In this document: positions 21,001 to 35,626 of the stretch, in pieces
Layout of the letters: each line of letters opens with the position of its first letter
How positions within the stretch are numbered: position 1 is the first letter of the stretch
Source of the DNA: Bimuria novae-zelandiae CBS 107.79
Lineage: Eukaryota; Ascomycota; Dothideomycetes; Pleosporales; Didymosphaeriaceae
DNA: 64,000 bases
Assembly (NCBI GenBank): GCA_010015655.1
Contig: ML976696.1
Location: 161,310 to 225,309 of the forward strand
Direction: 5' to 3'
Program-made: the position numbers and the translations under genes
Notes under the pieces: model-generated
The model's database searches: none
What the model was told of the DNA's origin: nothing
Seen by the model: only the letters and a program-made list of their open reading frames with translations

Positions 21001-24000
21001 TTATTACATCTTTTAGAATTATTATCCTAATACCTTATTTTTATATATTATTACAGAGTCGTGTTGCATGTCTTATCTAGTACTAGTCCCTAAGATATAA
21101 AGGTAAGCGCGTTTTTACCTAAAGTTATGTTATATTCTCCTCTAGATTTTCTTAGCCTCCCTAACTATGCCTAAGGTAATAAAGTAATTAATAACTAAGT
21201 CCCGTTATGAGCGTGGTAACTAAATTTATACTTAAAGTTTAAAAATAATAATGCGTTATAAATGTTATAAGGAAGAGAATATCCTAAAGTACTTTATAAA
21301 TACTACTACTAGGTAGTATGCTACTTGCATAGTAATATATGCAGATTATAGCTTTAGGTCCTTAAGAAAAAGTAAGCGAGAGTTTAGGCTATAAAATATA
21401 AAAAGCACCTAGTTTTATTTTAGGTAAAAGTAATGACAGCTTGCTTAAAATTAAAATTATATAAATAAAAGAATAAAAGTAGGCTTTTACTACTTATAAT
21501 ATTTATAATGCTAATATCCCTGATTAGTTAAAAGAGAAGGCTTTAAAAAGTATAGATACTATTATTATTTTTAAACTATTGCTATTTATACCTTTTACTA
21601 ACTTAGGCTAGCTACAGACTAATTCTTCCTTATCTTTTAATCGTTTTAACTTTCTTATTAATTTTTCTACGGATACTATTCCTTCTTTAGGTGTCATTTA
21701 TAGTAATTTAATACTAATAACTTGTAGTTTATGAGGTTTTATTTAGCTTTTAAGTATTATATTATTCTGGCCATCCTTTCTATTAAACTAAGTATTTAGG
21801 CTAACCTTAAATTATTTTTTAGTTCCTTGATTTCCTTAACCTTGTACTTATTATCTTTTAAATTTAACTAGATCTTAACTAGAGCATCTAGTAGAGCTAG
21901 TTTTAAAAGTAATTTATAAAACGTAAGGTGAATCTTCGTACCCTTTAGTAAAAGTAACTTAGTTATAATAGGTTCCTTAGTTTCTTATACTTTAAAAGGG
22001 CCTATTTAGAGGTAATTTAGTTTTCTGCTAGGTTATTTCGTCCGTAAATTCTTTTATAGTAGGAAAACTTGATCGTTTTTTTAAGGGTTAGCCCTTTAAT
22101 TCTTTACTTATTTGCGTTTTTCAATGCTATAAAAGTCCTTTAAGTGATTTATTCTTATAGGACTTCGTGAAATTTCTTTATTTTTTAATCCTTATTTTAG
22201 GCTTTTATAGAAATACTTTCTACATCTTTTAGATCTTAATAGGTAACTAGCTTATATCTATAGTTAGCTTAGTGTAGGAAGTATCGTGTCGTTCCTAACC
22301 TTACGCTATTATACGCTAGCTAGGCTATTAGTAGTAACTCTACCTAGTTATTTTATTATTTTATAACGTAGAATTATAAGTACTATTTTAAAGTCTAATT
22401 CGTACGTTCCGTTTATCCGTTAGTCTAAGAATAGAAACTCGTCGAGAGCTTTTTATTAACACCTAAAACTACTATAAAGGTATCCTAGTATTTAGACGTA
22501 AAGAGCTTGTCTCTGTCCATAATAAATTCCTTTCGTAGTCTATATTCTGTAAACCCTATGTTATCTATCTTATATGCTAGTTCTTTTACTATTATAGGCC
22601 CTTTTATAGGTCTAAAATTAGCTACCTTAGTTAGGTAGTTTACTATTACTATAATAGTATCGCATATCTGCTTTATTCCTAGCTATAGTAATTTTAAAAG
22701 CTTTACTATAAAATCTATTATTACACTTTACTAGGGCCGTTTAGCTACTTGCAGTAGTTATAATAGTCTATAAAGCTTATATCTTTTTAGCATATTTTTA
22801 TAGCATGCTAAATAGTTACTTATAGTTTTAGTTACTATCTATTTAAGTTTAAGGATAGTATATTTGTTCTCAATCTAACGCGTTATTTTTTTTTTAATAT
22901 TTAAGTAATTTTATTTTTATAATTTATATAGTTTCTTAATTAAGGCTTTTTTAGAGCCTAGTTTTATAATAATCTTATAATAGTGGTCTCGGCGTGCTTC
23001 GTTAAGTCTACTATAGAAAAGGTAGTATTCCTCCTATTGTTTGGTGGTGAGTTAACTATAATCCTAAAAATCGTGTACTGCTAGTCCTATGTACTATAGG
23101 CTGGCCGCGCGAATCTTAATTTTAGCTAGTTATATTTAATTATCTTATTATTTCCTACGCATAGTACTGCGTTATATAGAGTAGGTTTATCGTTTATAAA
23201 ATTTAATTTTCTACTTAAGGCATTTAAAGCGCCATTAAGTATTCCTACTTCATAATATATAGCGAAGTTAAAGTTTGCTAGAAATTGTACTTATTATACT
23301 TATTATCTCTTAAGTTTCTTTATTAATATAAAGCTAGTAAAGTTTTACTAGTTTATTTATATCTCTATTTTAAAGCGCGCTCTTATAAGCTAGGCTTTTT
23401 ATTATTTACAGGCGTCTACTATCCCTAGTAGTTCCTTATTATAAACGTTGTAATTTAGTTCTGCTCTTAAGAACTTTCTTAAATAATAGAATACTAGTCT
23501 CTATTTTCTATTATTACACTATTATGAGAGGATTGCTCCTAGTGCGTAGTCTAATACATTCGTTTTAACCTTTATAGATTTCTCTAGGTTATGCATTCGT
23601 AGGAGAGGCGCTAAAAAAAGAGCTTTTTAAGCTTTTTAAAAACTTTTTATTATTTCTTTTTTACTTAAATCCTACTTCCTTCTTAGTAATCTCTATTAGG
23701 AATGTCGTGACCTTAGAATAGTCTTTAATAAACTTTTAGTAGAAATTAGTAAATTTTAGAAAGGATTAAACGCCTTTTACTAAATTAGGTTATAGCTATT
23801 CTTATACTATAAACACTTTTTTAAATCCATTTCAATGCCCTCTCTTGAGATTATAAATCTAAGATATTTTGTTTTTATTATATAGAATATACACTTGTTT
23901 AGGTAAAGGAGTAGTCTATATTTCTTTATCTTAGCTAGTACTTTTCGTACGTGCTTATATGCTCCTTAAGCATACCTTCTAAATATATTAGGATATTGTC

Positions 24001-25878
24001 TAGATATACTGTGCAGAATACGACTAGGTATTTATATAATGCCTTTTCCACTATTGCCTAAAACGTGGCTATGGCATTCGTTAGTCCTATAGGCATCACT
24101 ATAAATTTAAATAGTCTATATCGTGTTTAAAATACTATTATTTATTTATGTCCTTTAGCTATACGTATCCGATAGAATCTATCAAATATATTAAAATTTA
24201 TAAACTACTTAGCTCCTTAGAGTCGATCTATAAGCTCTATTATTAGTAGTAAGGGGTATTGGTTTTTTATTATCTTATTATTTAACTATTTAAAGTCTAT
24301 ATATAATTATAGACTTCTATTTTTCTTTAGTATAAATAGTATAACAGAAGTATTAGACTTTTACTTAGTTATATATACTTCTTGTTTAAGTTCTTTTTTA
24401 ACCATTTTACTAATTCTCCTTACTAATCTCGCGATATTAGTTATAGTTATTTAAAGTATAGCTTTGCACCTTCCTATAAGTAGAATTTATAATCCTATTT
24501 TTAGTATTTTAGGAGTGTTTTGCTGTCTTACTCGTAAAATAACTTTGCGAAATCTTCGTACTTCTTAGGTGTGAATAGAGTTTCTTGCCCCTCCTTTTAG
24601 AACTTACTCTTCCTTATCTATATAACTCCTACTATCTGAGGGTCCTTCTTGTAGATCCTTGCGATTTTATAAGGTAATATTTTTATAATTATTAATTTCT
24701 TACTAGTTCTCTCTCTAAAAGGTGTATACTAAACCTTTAGACTTACTTATTTTAATTATTATACGCTAGTAAATTTTGTCGTAGTGTTTTAGCTATATAT
24801 TATTTTTCTTTACTGGTTAATAATAGGATTATGTTGTAATAGCTAGTTATAACTAATCATTACTTTTAAGCTTCCGAGACCTATTATTATTAAGCTATAT
24901 TAGCCCTAGAGTTTATCTAGACTAATATATAATAGCGTTGTTTTAAAGCATAGTTAGCCTTTACTATATCCTTAGGATAACGTCCTATCAGCTATTTTTA
25001 CCTATATAGGTATTTTTTTAATCTTATATGACAGGTTATACTTCTCTACTATTTTAAGAGATATTAGATATTTAGTTACTCTAGGATCTATTAGCGCTGT
25101 TACTTAATAACTACTCATTATAACTTCCTTAATTAGGAGCAGATTATTTATACCTATTTTTACCTTTTTTGTCTTTATAGTTACGTCTTTACTAATAAGG
25201 TCTTTGGTCTAGTAGCGTCCTAGTTTTCTAATTTATTATTAGTTTTTTAGAGTTATTCTAAAAGGCTTTTATTTCCTTTTTCTATACTAGCGTTAGTTTT
25301 TATATTTTCTATTACTTTTAGTAAAGCGCTTTATAGGTGCTTCAAGCATCTTTAATTCGCTAAACCTCTTTTTTCTTTTAGGATTTTCCGTGTTGTCTGC
25401 ATCCTGCGACTAGATACTTTTAAAATTTTAAATTCTTATATAGTAGTGTTATTTCTAGTACTACTATCTATTCTTTTTAATATAAGTAAGCTAGGCAATC
25501 CCTATTATAATCTAGCTATCTAATCTATTATAGATAACTAGGGCTTATGTCCTCCCTCTATTAGCGTCTTATAGTTACTATTAATCCTGACCTTATACCT
25601 TTAAGGTACTAGCCTATAGCTTCTCTATGTGCCTTATGCATTTGGAGTTTATTATTAAAGCACTTCTACTAGCTTAATTCCTTATAGTAGTGTGCCTATT
25701 TATATAAGAAATGTTTATAATAATTTATTATTAATTTTTAGTTATTAATAAACTTATAGTTAAAGTTTCTTAGCGATATTGCTTCTTATGCCTTTTTTAT
25801 TTAATGTAGTTAGCAATCTTTCGTATTACAAAGGACCTAGGCTATCCTTTTATATTATTTTTAAATTTTAATCTGCTA
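21001..25878 (-). pseudogene. Gypsy-1 pol remnant
   Basis: In minus-strand order, downstream of the Gypsy-2 insertion, comes reverse transcriptase with VYLDNILIYLEGMLKEH and LNKCIFYIIKTKYLRFIIS (about 24,150-23,850), then RNase H and integrase-like sequence to about 21,900. Stops are frequent and almost all TAG or TAA, and the catalytic Asp pair is D-N. It cannot encode a working polyprotein. Confidence 0.75.
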
Positions 25879-25883
25879 TCCTA

Positions 25884-26305
25884 TGTTAGGATCTGTATTT
25901 AGCATCACCAGGCTAACATTCTGAGACGAACAAGGTCTTATGGGAGCCAATGGTGGCACAGCAATGGGCAGGTCACGTGACTGCTCGAAGCGCTCGAAGC
26001 GAGCAAGTCGAGCAGGTGCATAAGGCCAAGGCTATGCTCGCTCTGCTCGAGTCGAGCAAGTCGAGCATGCTAAGTATATAGGAACATAAGGATGGACTCT
26101 TCCACCTCGTGTTCAACCTGTTTATCAATCTATCGTTTGGATCTGAATAAGCAACTTTGTTAATTTAATTATACTATACACACCTTTAATACTAACACCC
26201 CTTTAATACGCGCAAGCTATTAAGACTCCTTGTCTTATTACTATCGCTCCTGCCTAAGAACTAACCTTAGCCCCTTAGGGATTAGCTACCCTGTTAGACT
26301 TAATA
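25884..26305. repeat. Gypsy-2 left LTR
   Basis: TGTTAGGATCTG to GACTTAATA. Contains clustered GCTCGA/TCGAGC motifs (about 25983-26070) that form short palindromes. More C-to-T and G-to-A changes are seen than in the right LTR. Confidence 0.92.
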
Positions 26306-29300
26306 TCTTAAACACCCTTAACATAAGCGGATACGACAACCTTTCCGACACGCTAATAGGCACCCCTAAGGATAGTATTATAACTATTAAGGGAGGTACC
26401 TTTAGTAAACCTGACTTCTTTTATAGAGACCGCAAGCAAACGGAACTTTAGATCTTATAACTTAACTTATACTTCTATAGAACAAAGAACAAGAACTAGG
26501 ATAACGCTAACAAGACCGTGTTTACTGCAACCTTTATAAAAGGAAATGCTTTAAAATAGATTTAACCTTATCTTAACCAATATCTAGCTAGAGACAACAA
26601 CACCAATGACGCAACTAACTAGATTATAGAAGACTACGACAAGTTCTGCGAGAAAGTTAAATAGTACTTCAGAGTTATAAACTAAGAAGCTATTACCGAG
26701 CGAGCTATCTAAAGCCTTAGACAGGTACGCTCTATAGCAGAATACAACTTTAAATTCCGCAAGTATGTAGACTAAATTAACTAGAACAACGCTACCCTTA
26801 TAGTAATATATTATAAAGGACTAAAGAGGACCGTGCGCGAGGAACTCCTACGCACTAGAGCCAAGACTAATATATTAGAAGAACTATCTAAGGAAGCAAT
26901 TTGAATCAACGAAGCATGGTACAAGCTAGAACGCGACCTACGCTAGAACTAATCTTAAGAATATGTAAGACTGCCCGTAAAGACTAACTACCAACTAAGG
27001 CAGTAACGAGATAACTATAGACTGCAACCTATAGAAGGAATCCACTACAGATAGCTTAACGTCATAATTAGAAAGAAAGGAAGAGGAACAGGCTCTTACT
27101 AGTTAAAAGATAATAAGCGTATCTTAGATAGAACCCGACGCCAGGGAACCAAGACACGCACTTACTTTACATATAATAAACTAGGTTATATTACTAGGAA
27201 CTATAGATCTAAGAACAAGATTATTAGATAGTTAAACGTACTATTCGTCGACAAAGAAGAAACCACCGACGAAGAATAGCAGGTAATAGACGCTATTAAG
27301 CAGATTAATATCTACAATAAAGAATTAGAATAATTAGAATTACCTAACTTACAACTCTACGAGGATGCACACAAAAGTTCGGACGATAAAGGAAAGGAAA
27401 AGAAACTAATACCTTAATCTCTTACACCTTACCCTAGCTAGAGCAAACCTGTTACTAGCAAGATAACGAATGTTTTCGACTTCTTAGAAAAACACTAACT
27501 AAGGGAAGGAGATTTTAGGTTTACGGCGATAGAACGACAAGACTACGTAGAAGCATTTTTTCACGCTTACTAACCTGACCTAGTTAGTAAAGCGGCACGA
27601 GAAATGGCGGACCACCGCTACGCCTACGAAGATCCCAAGAAGAAATACCTAAACGAAAACCTAAACTACGAACCACAGTACAACCTGGACCACCGTAATC
27701 CTACGCATGAGACTATACGATAGACCCTTTGTAGAGAAGACTAATATACCATTTATTACCAAGCTAAGGAATATAGTTACTTTCCCCAAACGTATCAACG
27801 ATGTAGATAGGAGTGGTTTAACTGCCCTATTACCTATTGTAACGTTTACTTTTAGGATAAGCGCAAAACGCGATACTTTCTACACCTTAACTAAGCGCTA
27901 AACTAAGTAATGTTGCTACTAGTTAATAGAAAATGCGTATCTAATAAGTGGCAAACATGCTTACACCCCGATTATAAGGAATATAAAAAGTAAAAAGAAA
28001 AGTATAGGTTTAATCGCATACTAAAAGGGACTACGACCCTTAGGATTAAAACGGTACAGAAGGAAGAAAACGATAAAGCTCTCCTAGAAAAGGCCTAACA
28101 GTAGCCTTAGGAGAAGAAGAAGAAAGGACACCTTAATCCCATAAAGCCACCTATAGATAAGATGTCTTTTTTAGACCTAGGCTCAGGAGGGAAGACGCCT
28201 TTAGAGAGCTAAATGCCATTAATAGTTAAGCACTAATCAAGCTACCGGTTTAGCTTAAAGGAACATGGATAAAGGCCATGCTAGATTTAAGAGTATAATA
28301 AAGCTATATCTCGCGAAAGGCACTTAATAGAGCAGGACTCTATAAGCGTTAGAAGGCAGAAGCTTATGTTATCTATGTCGCGAATAGACACCTAATGCCA
28401 GGCATGCCACAAGTTAAATACGAGGTCAAGACGACACTTAAGATCCATGGACACTAGGAAACGATTACCCTTAATATCCTTAAGGAAGCCAGTCACGATG
28501 TGATATTAGAACTAACCTAGTTTAGGAAGCATAACCCTACGATTAATTAAGAACAACGAACGCTATCCTTTAAGCGCTGCAACTATGCATCGTAAGCAAA
28601 GCCTACGCATTAATAGAGTTTAATAGTAGATAAAAGAGCTATTAATACTATAGTCTCGAAATTAAAGATCGAGAATAAATTAACCTTGGTAGACGCTGGC
28701 AGGAACCACCAGGTCACAGAGCGCGAGATAGTGGATGAGCCAATTCCTGCGAAGGAAAGAGAGCAACGCACAACCTACGTTATCCCTAAATAGTTTATAG
28801 AATAGAGCTATCTGTTTCGAGAAGAGGAAGGAAAAGCAAATCTACCTAAGTACTAACTCTAGGATTATACGATTAACCTAGAAGAAGGGAAGACGCCACC
28901 CTTTAGACCACTATACGTGAAATCGGGTAAAGAACTCCAATAAGAAAAAGAATTTATTAAGACGAACCTAACGAAAGGATATATACGACTATTAACGTTA
29001 CTAGCGGCAAGCCTATTTATATTTATACCTAAGAAGAGCGGCGAACTAAGGCCCTACGTAAACTATTAAAAACTTAATAACATAACGATCAAGAATCGCT
29101 ATCCACTACCAAATATCACGGAACTACGAGATAGGCTAGTACAGGTAAAGGTATTTACCTCGCTAGACCTACGCGATAGATACCACCTTATCTAGATTAA
29201 GGAAGGTAAAGAATAGAAGATAGTATTTAGGTCTTAATATAGACTATTCGAGTATACTATTATGCTATTTGGACTTACGAACGCGCCAGCAACATTTTAA

Positions 29301-31530
29301 GCACTTATTAATAACGTACTCTAATATTACCTAGATATCTTTGTTATCGCATACATGGACGACATCCTGATCTACTCGGACAACCTCGACGACCATATGG
29401 AACATGTTAAGATGGTACTTAAAGAACTTAATAACTTACACCTATAGTTTAAACCAGAAAAATGCAAGTTCTTCTAGACAGAACTTAAATTCTTAGGACA
29501 TATTATTAACATAGAAGGAATTAAGGTAAGCCCTAATAAGATTAAATGCGTTAAGAACTAGCCACGACTAAAAATAGCAAAGAACATCTAAGAATTCTTA
29601 GGATTCTATAGATTTAACTAATAATTTATCTAAGATTACGCAAAGATTATAATACCCCTTATAAACCTTACTAGGAAGGATACACCCTTCGAATAGATAA
29701 TAGAATGCGAAGAAGCATTTTAGACACTACGTAAAGTATGTATTAAACTACTGGTACTTATATACTTCTAGGACGGAAAACTAATAAAGATCGAGACAGA
29801 CGTAAGCGATTTGGCACTAGGAGCATGCGCTAAATAAGAGAAGAATAGACATTAGTACCTAATTGCTTACTACTTATGCAAACTCAACGATGCAGAATCA
29901 CAATACGATATACACGATAAGGAACTATATGTAATTGTTAAAGTACTAAAGTATTAGAGGATTTACGCACATAGCTGCTTAGACCTTATAATCTTTATAG
30001 ACTACAAGAATCTTCTTAGATTTACAACAACTAAAGAATTAACACCTCGACAAGCGAGATAGGCAGAGACTTTGGGACAATACAAGTTCAAAATCATGTA
30101 CACTCCAGGCAGAGAAAACGGACGAGTAGACGCCTTAAGTAGACGTAGCGACCTCGTAGGAGACAAGATTAAAACCTACTTAGTAATTCTAAAACAGAAC
30201 GACGATAGATTATTAGGACTAACTATGGAACTTAACCAACTCCTCATGGCAACACGAGAAGTACCCAAGGACCAACAGACGGAAATTATATAGCAATACC
30301 ACGATGACCCTGTGTACGGACACCTAGGTATCACCAAGATAATAGAACTTATCTAACGGAACTATAGCTTTAAAGGAATTAAGGAAGTAGTAACTAAATA
30401 CATCCGCAAATGCGTAGACTGCCAACGCAATAAACACGTAATATATCGTAAATACGGAGAAATGCAAGCTATCCAAATACCAATAGCACTATGGGAAGAT
30501 ATCGCTATGGACTTTATGACAGGACTACCTAAGTCGAAAGATCTAGCAACAGGAGTAAGCTACAACTCTATATTAGTAATCGTATGCAGATTCACCAAAT
30601 ACGTAAAACTACTACTATGTTAGAAAACGACTATGGCCAAGGAACTTGCATTCCTTATCCTAGATTAACTTATACAACACCACGGCATACTAAAGATAAT
30701 TATTAGCGATCGAGACAAACTCTTCACATTAAACTACTGGATAACGCTTATGGCGCTTATTGGAACGAAACGGAAGCTATTAATAGCCTACTATCTACAG
30801 ACAGACGGATAAATAGAACGTACGAATTAGATAATTGAAACGTACCTACGCATCTACTGCAATAACCAGAAGAATAACTAGATTTCCTTATTACTAATGG
30901 TATAACTGGCATATAATAACAAGATATTAGCGGTAACAGGACATACACTATTCTATGCAAACCACGGAAGACATTTATATCTCTTTAACCAAGCACTTCC
31001 TACAACTATTAGAATAGAAGAAGCTATTAATTTGGCAGAAATAATAAAGAGGACACACGAATAACTCCGAGAGAACCTCGAGAAAGCTTAATAGTAAGCA
31101 ATTTCTTATATAAATTAAAAATAAAAAACGGCACCTTAGCTAAAGAAGGGGGATAAAGCATATCTGCTTATAAAGAATCTTCGGACCTAGAAAAAGAAAC
31201 ACAAGAAACTAGACCATGTCAAAATCGGACTATTTTTTATTTCCGAACAAGTATCACCGGTTAACTACTAATTGGAATTACCACTAGACGCCAAAATACA
31301 CCCGGTATTCCATATAGACCGATTGGAACCCGCCGACCCAGAGACACTAGTCGAGACCACCTTCTATTACTAGCCAGAGGAAGAAAACGAATTCGAAGCC
31401 AAATAAATACTATAACACACGGATTAACCACGAACGTATCTTATTAAATAGAAGGGATACCTACATAGCGAGAACATATAGGAACCTAAAGAAAACTTAG
31501 CAAACTGCAAATAATTACTCTACTAGTACT
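26306..31530 (+). pseudogene. Gypsy-2 gag-pol polyprotein, RIP-degenerated
   Basis: Order on the plus strand: gag; a CCHC-like knuckle with Cys changed to Tyr near 27165-27215; a reverse transcriptase with [11 protein letters not shown] (about 29349-29380) and LFGLTNAPATF; RNase H (KIETDVSDLALGACAK, about 29790); integrase with H-H then CVDCQRNKH (about 30410-30437) and MDFMTGLPKSKD; then an HPVFHIDRLEP segment and a chromodomain-like region with WxGYLHSENI-type spacing (about 31290-31510). The stops are nearly all TAG, mostly explained as CAG or TGG changed to TAG. The active-site YMDD itself survives. Confidence 0.9.
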
Positions 31531-32144
31531 ATAGGAATATACCTAAGAGCCGCTCGCGGTTATAGGTAAGGTACCGGAGTAATTATCTAACAACTCTAGT
31601 GTCGACCACATTAGAGGAGAGAAGCTAATAGTGGCCGCTATAATAGGATAGTCCTCTAACGCAGCCTCTGCTTCTAACTCTCTAGTAGCATCTATTTTAG
31701 ACATAAGGTATTGCGCCTTCTTCTTAGCACGCTCTTTAGCCTGCTATAATATTTTCTTATTTTGCAAAAGTTAGATTAACACTTTTGCTAATAATTTCTT
31801 ATCTGCATCTACCTTCTTTTTATACTTATTATAAGTCTTGTCTAACGATGCCTACGACAAGTTTACGTAAGGCTTTTACGCACGGATGCACTTAGAATAC
31901 TTTAGATAAGTGTTAGGATTAGATAATAGCATAATAACGCACTTAGAGCTAGAAAGTAAGTAATAATTATAAGAGATAGGATAAATAACACTATTATAGC
32001 AAGTTTTAATGCTAAGACGGATAGCGCGGGCTTTAGCGAAAGACATTATAGTAAAACGCACTAAGAAGTAGGGCAACTAAACTTTATCTGTTTGGTAAGA
32101 TAGGTTATGTAATTCGGGGACAAATCGTCGGAGAGAGGGGATGA

Positions 32145-32566
32145 TGTTAGGATCTGTATTTAGCATTACCAGGCTAATATTCTGAGACGGACAAGGTCTT
32201 ATGGGAGCCAATGGTGGCATAGCAATGGGCAGGTCACGTGACTGCTCGAAGCGCTCGAAGCGAGCAAGTCGAGCAGGTGCATAAGGCCAAGGCTGTGCTC
32301 GCTCTGCTCGAGTCGAGCAAGTCGAGCATGCTAAGTATATAGGAACATGAGGATGGACTCTTCCACCTCGTGTTCAACCTGTTTATTAATCTATCGTTTG
32401 GATCTGAATAAGCAACTTTGTTGATTTAATTGTGCTGTACACACCTTCGATACTAACACCCCTTTGATACGCGCAAGCTATTAAGACCCCTCGTCCTGTC
32501 GCCACCGCTCCTACCCGAGAACCAACCTTAGCCCCTTAGGGATTAGCTACCCTGTTGGACTTAACA
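32145..32566. repeat. Gypsy-2 right LTR
   Basis: TGTTAGGATCTG to GACTTAACA. Same length as the left copy; retains more ancestral C and G. Confidence 0.92.
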
Positions 32567-32571
32567 TCCTA

Positions 32572-33877
32572 GTACTAGTACGTCTCCTTACTACTTTATA
32601 GCAAACTTATAAATTGTCGTGGCCCTTAGTCCTTTAAGTTTAATTTTTTATATGTATTTTTAGGGCGTATATATCTAGCTATTGCATCCCTAGTACTTTC
32701 TTTCTAATAGGTAGAGAAGGACTTTTATACTCTAGTACTATCCTTTATTCTGTTTCCTTTAGTGTCTCTAGAACCCTAAGTTCTATATTAGAGACTTTAT
32801 TTTTATTTATTTTTAGTAGTATAAGTGTTAGCGCCTGTAGCGTAGCTATTATTACTTAAATAATTTAAGCATTCTTGGTTTATCCTTAATTATTCTTTAA
32901 ATAATCCTTTTAAAAGTAATCTTGTTCGCTATGTCTTAAATACGCTTTTTTATTAAAGCGTTATTTTTGCTCTTAGTTAAATAGTCTATTATTATGGTCC
33001 TTTTACTACTTCTTTAGTTTTTATTCTTAAGCTTTATTAGCTACTATAATGTCTCTATCCCGGTCCTTCTGTAGTATTTAACTTTTTTTTAGTATTAGGG
33101 TAGATATAGTTACCTTCTCGCTTTTCTAGCTATTATTTATATAGTTAATTATTACCCTATATAGCTAGCTTCACAAGTTCCCCTAGGTTATCTACCTTAT
33201 TTTAATAAGTAAGCTTATTCTTAACGCTTTACTTTAGCCTGTTATAGTAACCTACTTAATATAGGACGTTATTTCAATTAATTTTGGCTTATAGGTTTTT
33301 CAACTTAGCCGTATAAGTACTAGTAAATCCTATTTATTTAAGGTTTTATATTTTACGTTTAGCTTATTATTCCTTATTAACTTCTTTAAATATAATTTAG
33401 ATCTATTCCTTAAAAAATTCCTAGTTCTTAAATACCTTCCTAGTTTTATTATTATATTCTAAGATATTATCTTTGTTTTCTAGATAATCCTTAGTAAGGA
33501 GTTAAAGCTACTTAGCTACCTTACCTTTTATATACATACATATTGCTAGGATTTTAGACTACTTAGTCCTAAAGACATCCTTATTATATTAGTAGTAGTA
33601 TAGTTCTATATTTATAAGTGACGCCTTAAGTCCTTTTTATTTACCTTTATAAATTTTAAAAGACTTAAAGCATATCCTTTCTATAGTTATAGTAATTAAA
33701 ATATAAACTATTAGCTTAGCTAACTACTCCTTAAGCTATTATATCTCGTTAGCTTAATTAGTTAGTAACGTTATTACGTTTATAGTTAGCTTAAAAGTAC
33801 TACTTTTTATTAGAACACTCGAGCTAGTAGTGCTTAATAGTATTATTATATTATTTTAGACCTTTAGGTAGTTAAAG
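32572..33877 (-). pseudogene. Gypsy-1 gag-side remnant
   Basis: AT-rich sequence between Gypsy-2 and the right LTR of Gypsy-1. By position it is the 5' (gag) part of Gypsy-1 read on the minus strand. No intact motif is visible. Confidence 0.5.
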
Positions 33878-34313
33878 TGTTATTAGGAGCTATACGTACC
33901 TAAGCCTATTTTAGGTAAAGGGAGAATAAGTTAAATGTAAAGTACCTCGCGAATATTTAGTAGTCAAGAGTAATATAAGTAACACTAGGTTTCTAAATAA
34001 TTTAATTCTATTATAAACTATAGAATAATTAACTAAGAGATTTAATCCATTATAAGAGACGTACTCGTAGTATTAAAAATTAATTATAAAAAGAAGGAAA
34101 AGTATAAAGAGTATCTTAGACTATATACTAGTTATTTTATTTTTAATATCCTAGAATTTTTTTAGTCTCTTAAGAGACTTACTCCTTAGTAGGAAATTTT
34201 TTAATTTTCTCGCTAAGCTAATATCCTCTTAGAATTTCATCCTCTTAGTAGGATCTTAATTACCTAACAACTAACTTAATCCTATCCTGCCTACTAGCGT
34301 GCTAAGTTTTATT
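33878..34313. repeat. Gypsy-1 right LTR, first part
   Basis: Begins TGTTATTAGGAGC and matches the left LTR of Gypsy-1. It is interrupted at 34313 by Gypsy-3 and resumes at 48041. Confidence 0.8.
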
Positions 34314-34471
34314 TATAAGGGGCTAGGTGCTCAAGGAGCCAAAGGTGCCAGAAGAATACTTATATATCTAGGATTTACATAACTAAGGGTTAAGGATCTG
34401 AGGTAATAACTAGGCGTTTATATAACTAAAGGTTAAAAATCTAAGGTAATAACTAGGCGTAGCCTATTATA
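34314..34471. repeat. Gypsy-3 left LTR
   Basis: Contains two tandem near-copies of a unit ending GGTAATAACTAGGCG. Shares GGGCTAGGTGCT and the tandem units with 47832-48035. Confidence 0.78.
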
Positions 34472-35624
34472 TACCTTCCTTCCCTTTGTTAGGGGTAAAG
34501 AAAAATCTCTACGTCTTATCTTACTATATAGCTTCGCGATTATTTTAATATCTACTTGCAATCCTCTTACTATCGTAAACCTTTTACTAGTTCTATTCTT
34601 ACGTGTCTAATTTCATGTTCTTGCCATAAGTAGTTACTACAGTAGTGTGTTCGCGCAAGTGCGTTTACTTATTATAATATACATAAAATCGCTTCTTGCC
34701 TAGCTTCTAAACCTCACTCTTTTATGCTCTCTCTTTTCTTATCTCAACTTCGTGCGCACTTGCTAACTTGATAAGTATAGCTTCTAGGGCCTGATCTCGC
34801 TACGCGCGATAATCGAGCGCTAGTGTATTAACTATATTATCTATAAACACGTCTATTATTAGGTGCTAGCGGGCAAGACAGTGTCCTACAAGAAGTACTA
34901 TACTTATAAGCTTACTAGCGACACTAAATAAGTATACTTTAGTCTAACTTATTCTAGATAATTTTAAAGTATACTTTACTAAATTTTTTCTCTACCTAGA
35001 TTTAGCCTACCCTCGACAAAGTTTGCCGGGAAGGGTTTACTAATATTATAATTATTAGTATAGGCTACCTTATAAATAAGGTTTTAAAAAGTAGCTAAGA
35101 GTAAAAGGCCTTTTTTACTAATTTTATCGCGTTTTATTCTGCTTATAAGGTTGCTATTATTAATTACTATACCTTTTTTAAAAGTAAAACTACCACTACT
35201 TTAGGCCTTATTACTTCTTTTTTTAAGACTATTTAGCTTTTAGAGCGTATTACTATTATAGTTAAAAAGACTTTTAATCTTCTTTAAGTTTATGCTACTA
35301 ACTTTAAAGTAATTTATTAAGAGTGTAAGAACACTTTTATAAGTTCCTTTTAAATACTGAAGCTAGTTTTTAAGACTAATATTATATAGCTTTCTGGCAA
35401 GTTTGTGGTGGTGGATAAGAACATTATAATAAATAGTCTCTAAGTAGTAAATAATATGCCTACTTAAGTCTACTAGCGCTTACGCTAGTGGCTTTAGGCT
35501 ATTATAATTAAGAAATACTTAAGTAAAGAGGATAATACCTTCCCTAATCTTATTATTATATAAGAGGATAGAGAAGAAGATATGGACATTACTAAAAAAA
35601 GGTTTTACTATTCTTTTAGTAACG
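34472..35624 (-). pseudogene. Gypsy-3 3' portion
   Basis: AT-rich internal sequence of Gypsy-3 between its left LTR and the pogo-2 insertion. It has a slightly GC-richer patch near 34,600-34,880. No intact domain is readable. Confidence 0.45.
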
Positions 35625-35626
35625 TA

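Larger units (their letters stand above)
25884..32566 (+). mobile_element. Gypsy-2: chromovirus-type Ty3/Gypsy retrotransposon, complete outline
   Basis: Two LTRs of exactly 422 bp (25884-26305 and 32145-32566) are flanked by a perfect 5-bp target duplication TCCTA (25879-25883 and 32567-32571). A purine-rich tract, GGAGAGAGGGGATGA, lies immediately before the right LTR as a plus-strand primer. The interior encodes gag, protease, reverse transcriptase, RNase H, integrase and a chromodomain on the plus strand. It is inserted in Gypsy-1. Confidence 0.93.

Noticed and set aside
32459..32572. Tandem Gypsy-2 copies (LTR, interior, LTR, partial interior)
   Set aside because: The sequence following TACTAACA is shared after both LTRs, which first looked like a second partial interior. 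Extending the LTR to GACTTAACA gives equal 422-bp LTRs and a perfect TCCTA duplication, so it is a single element.
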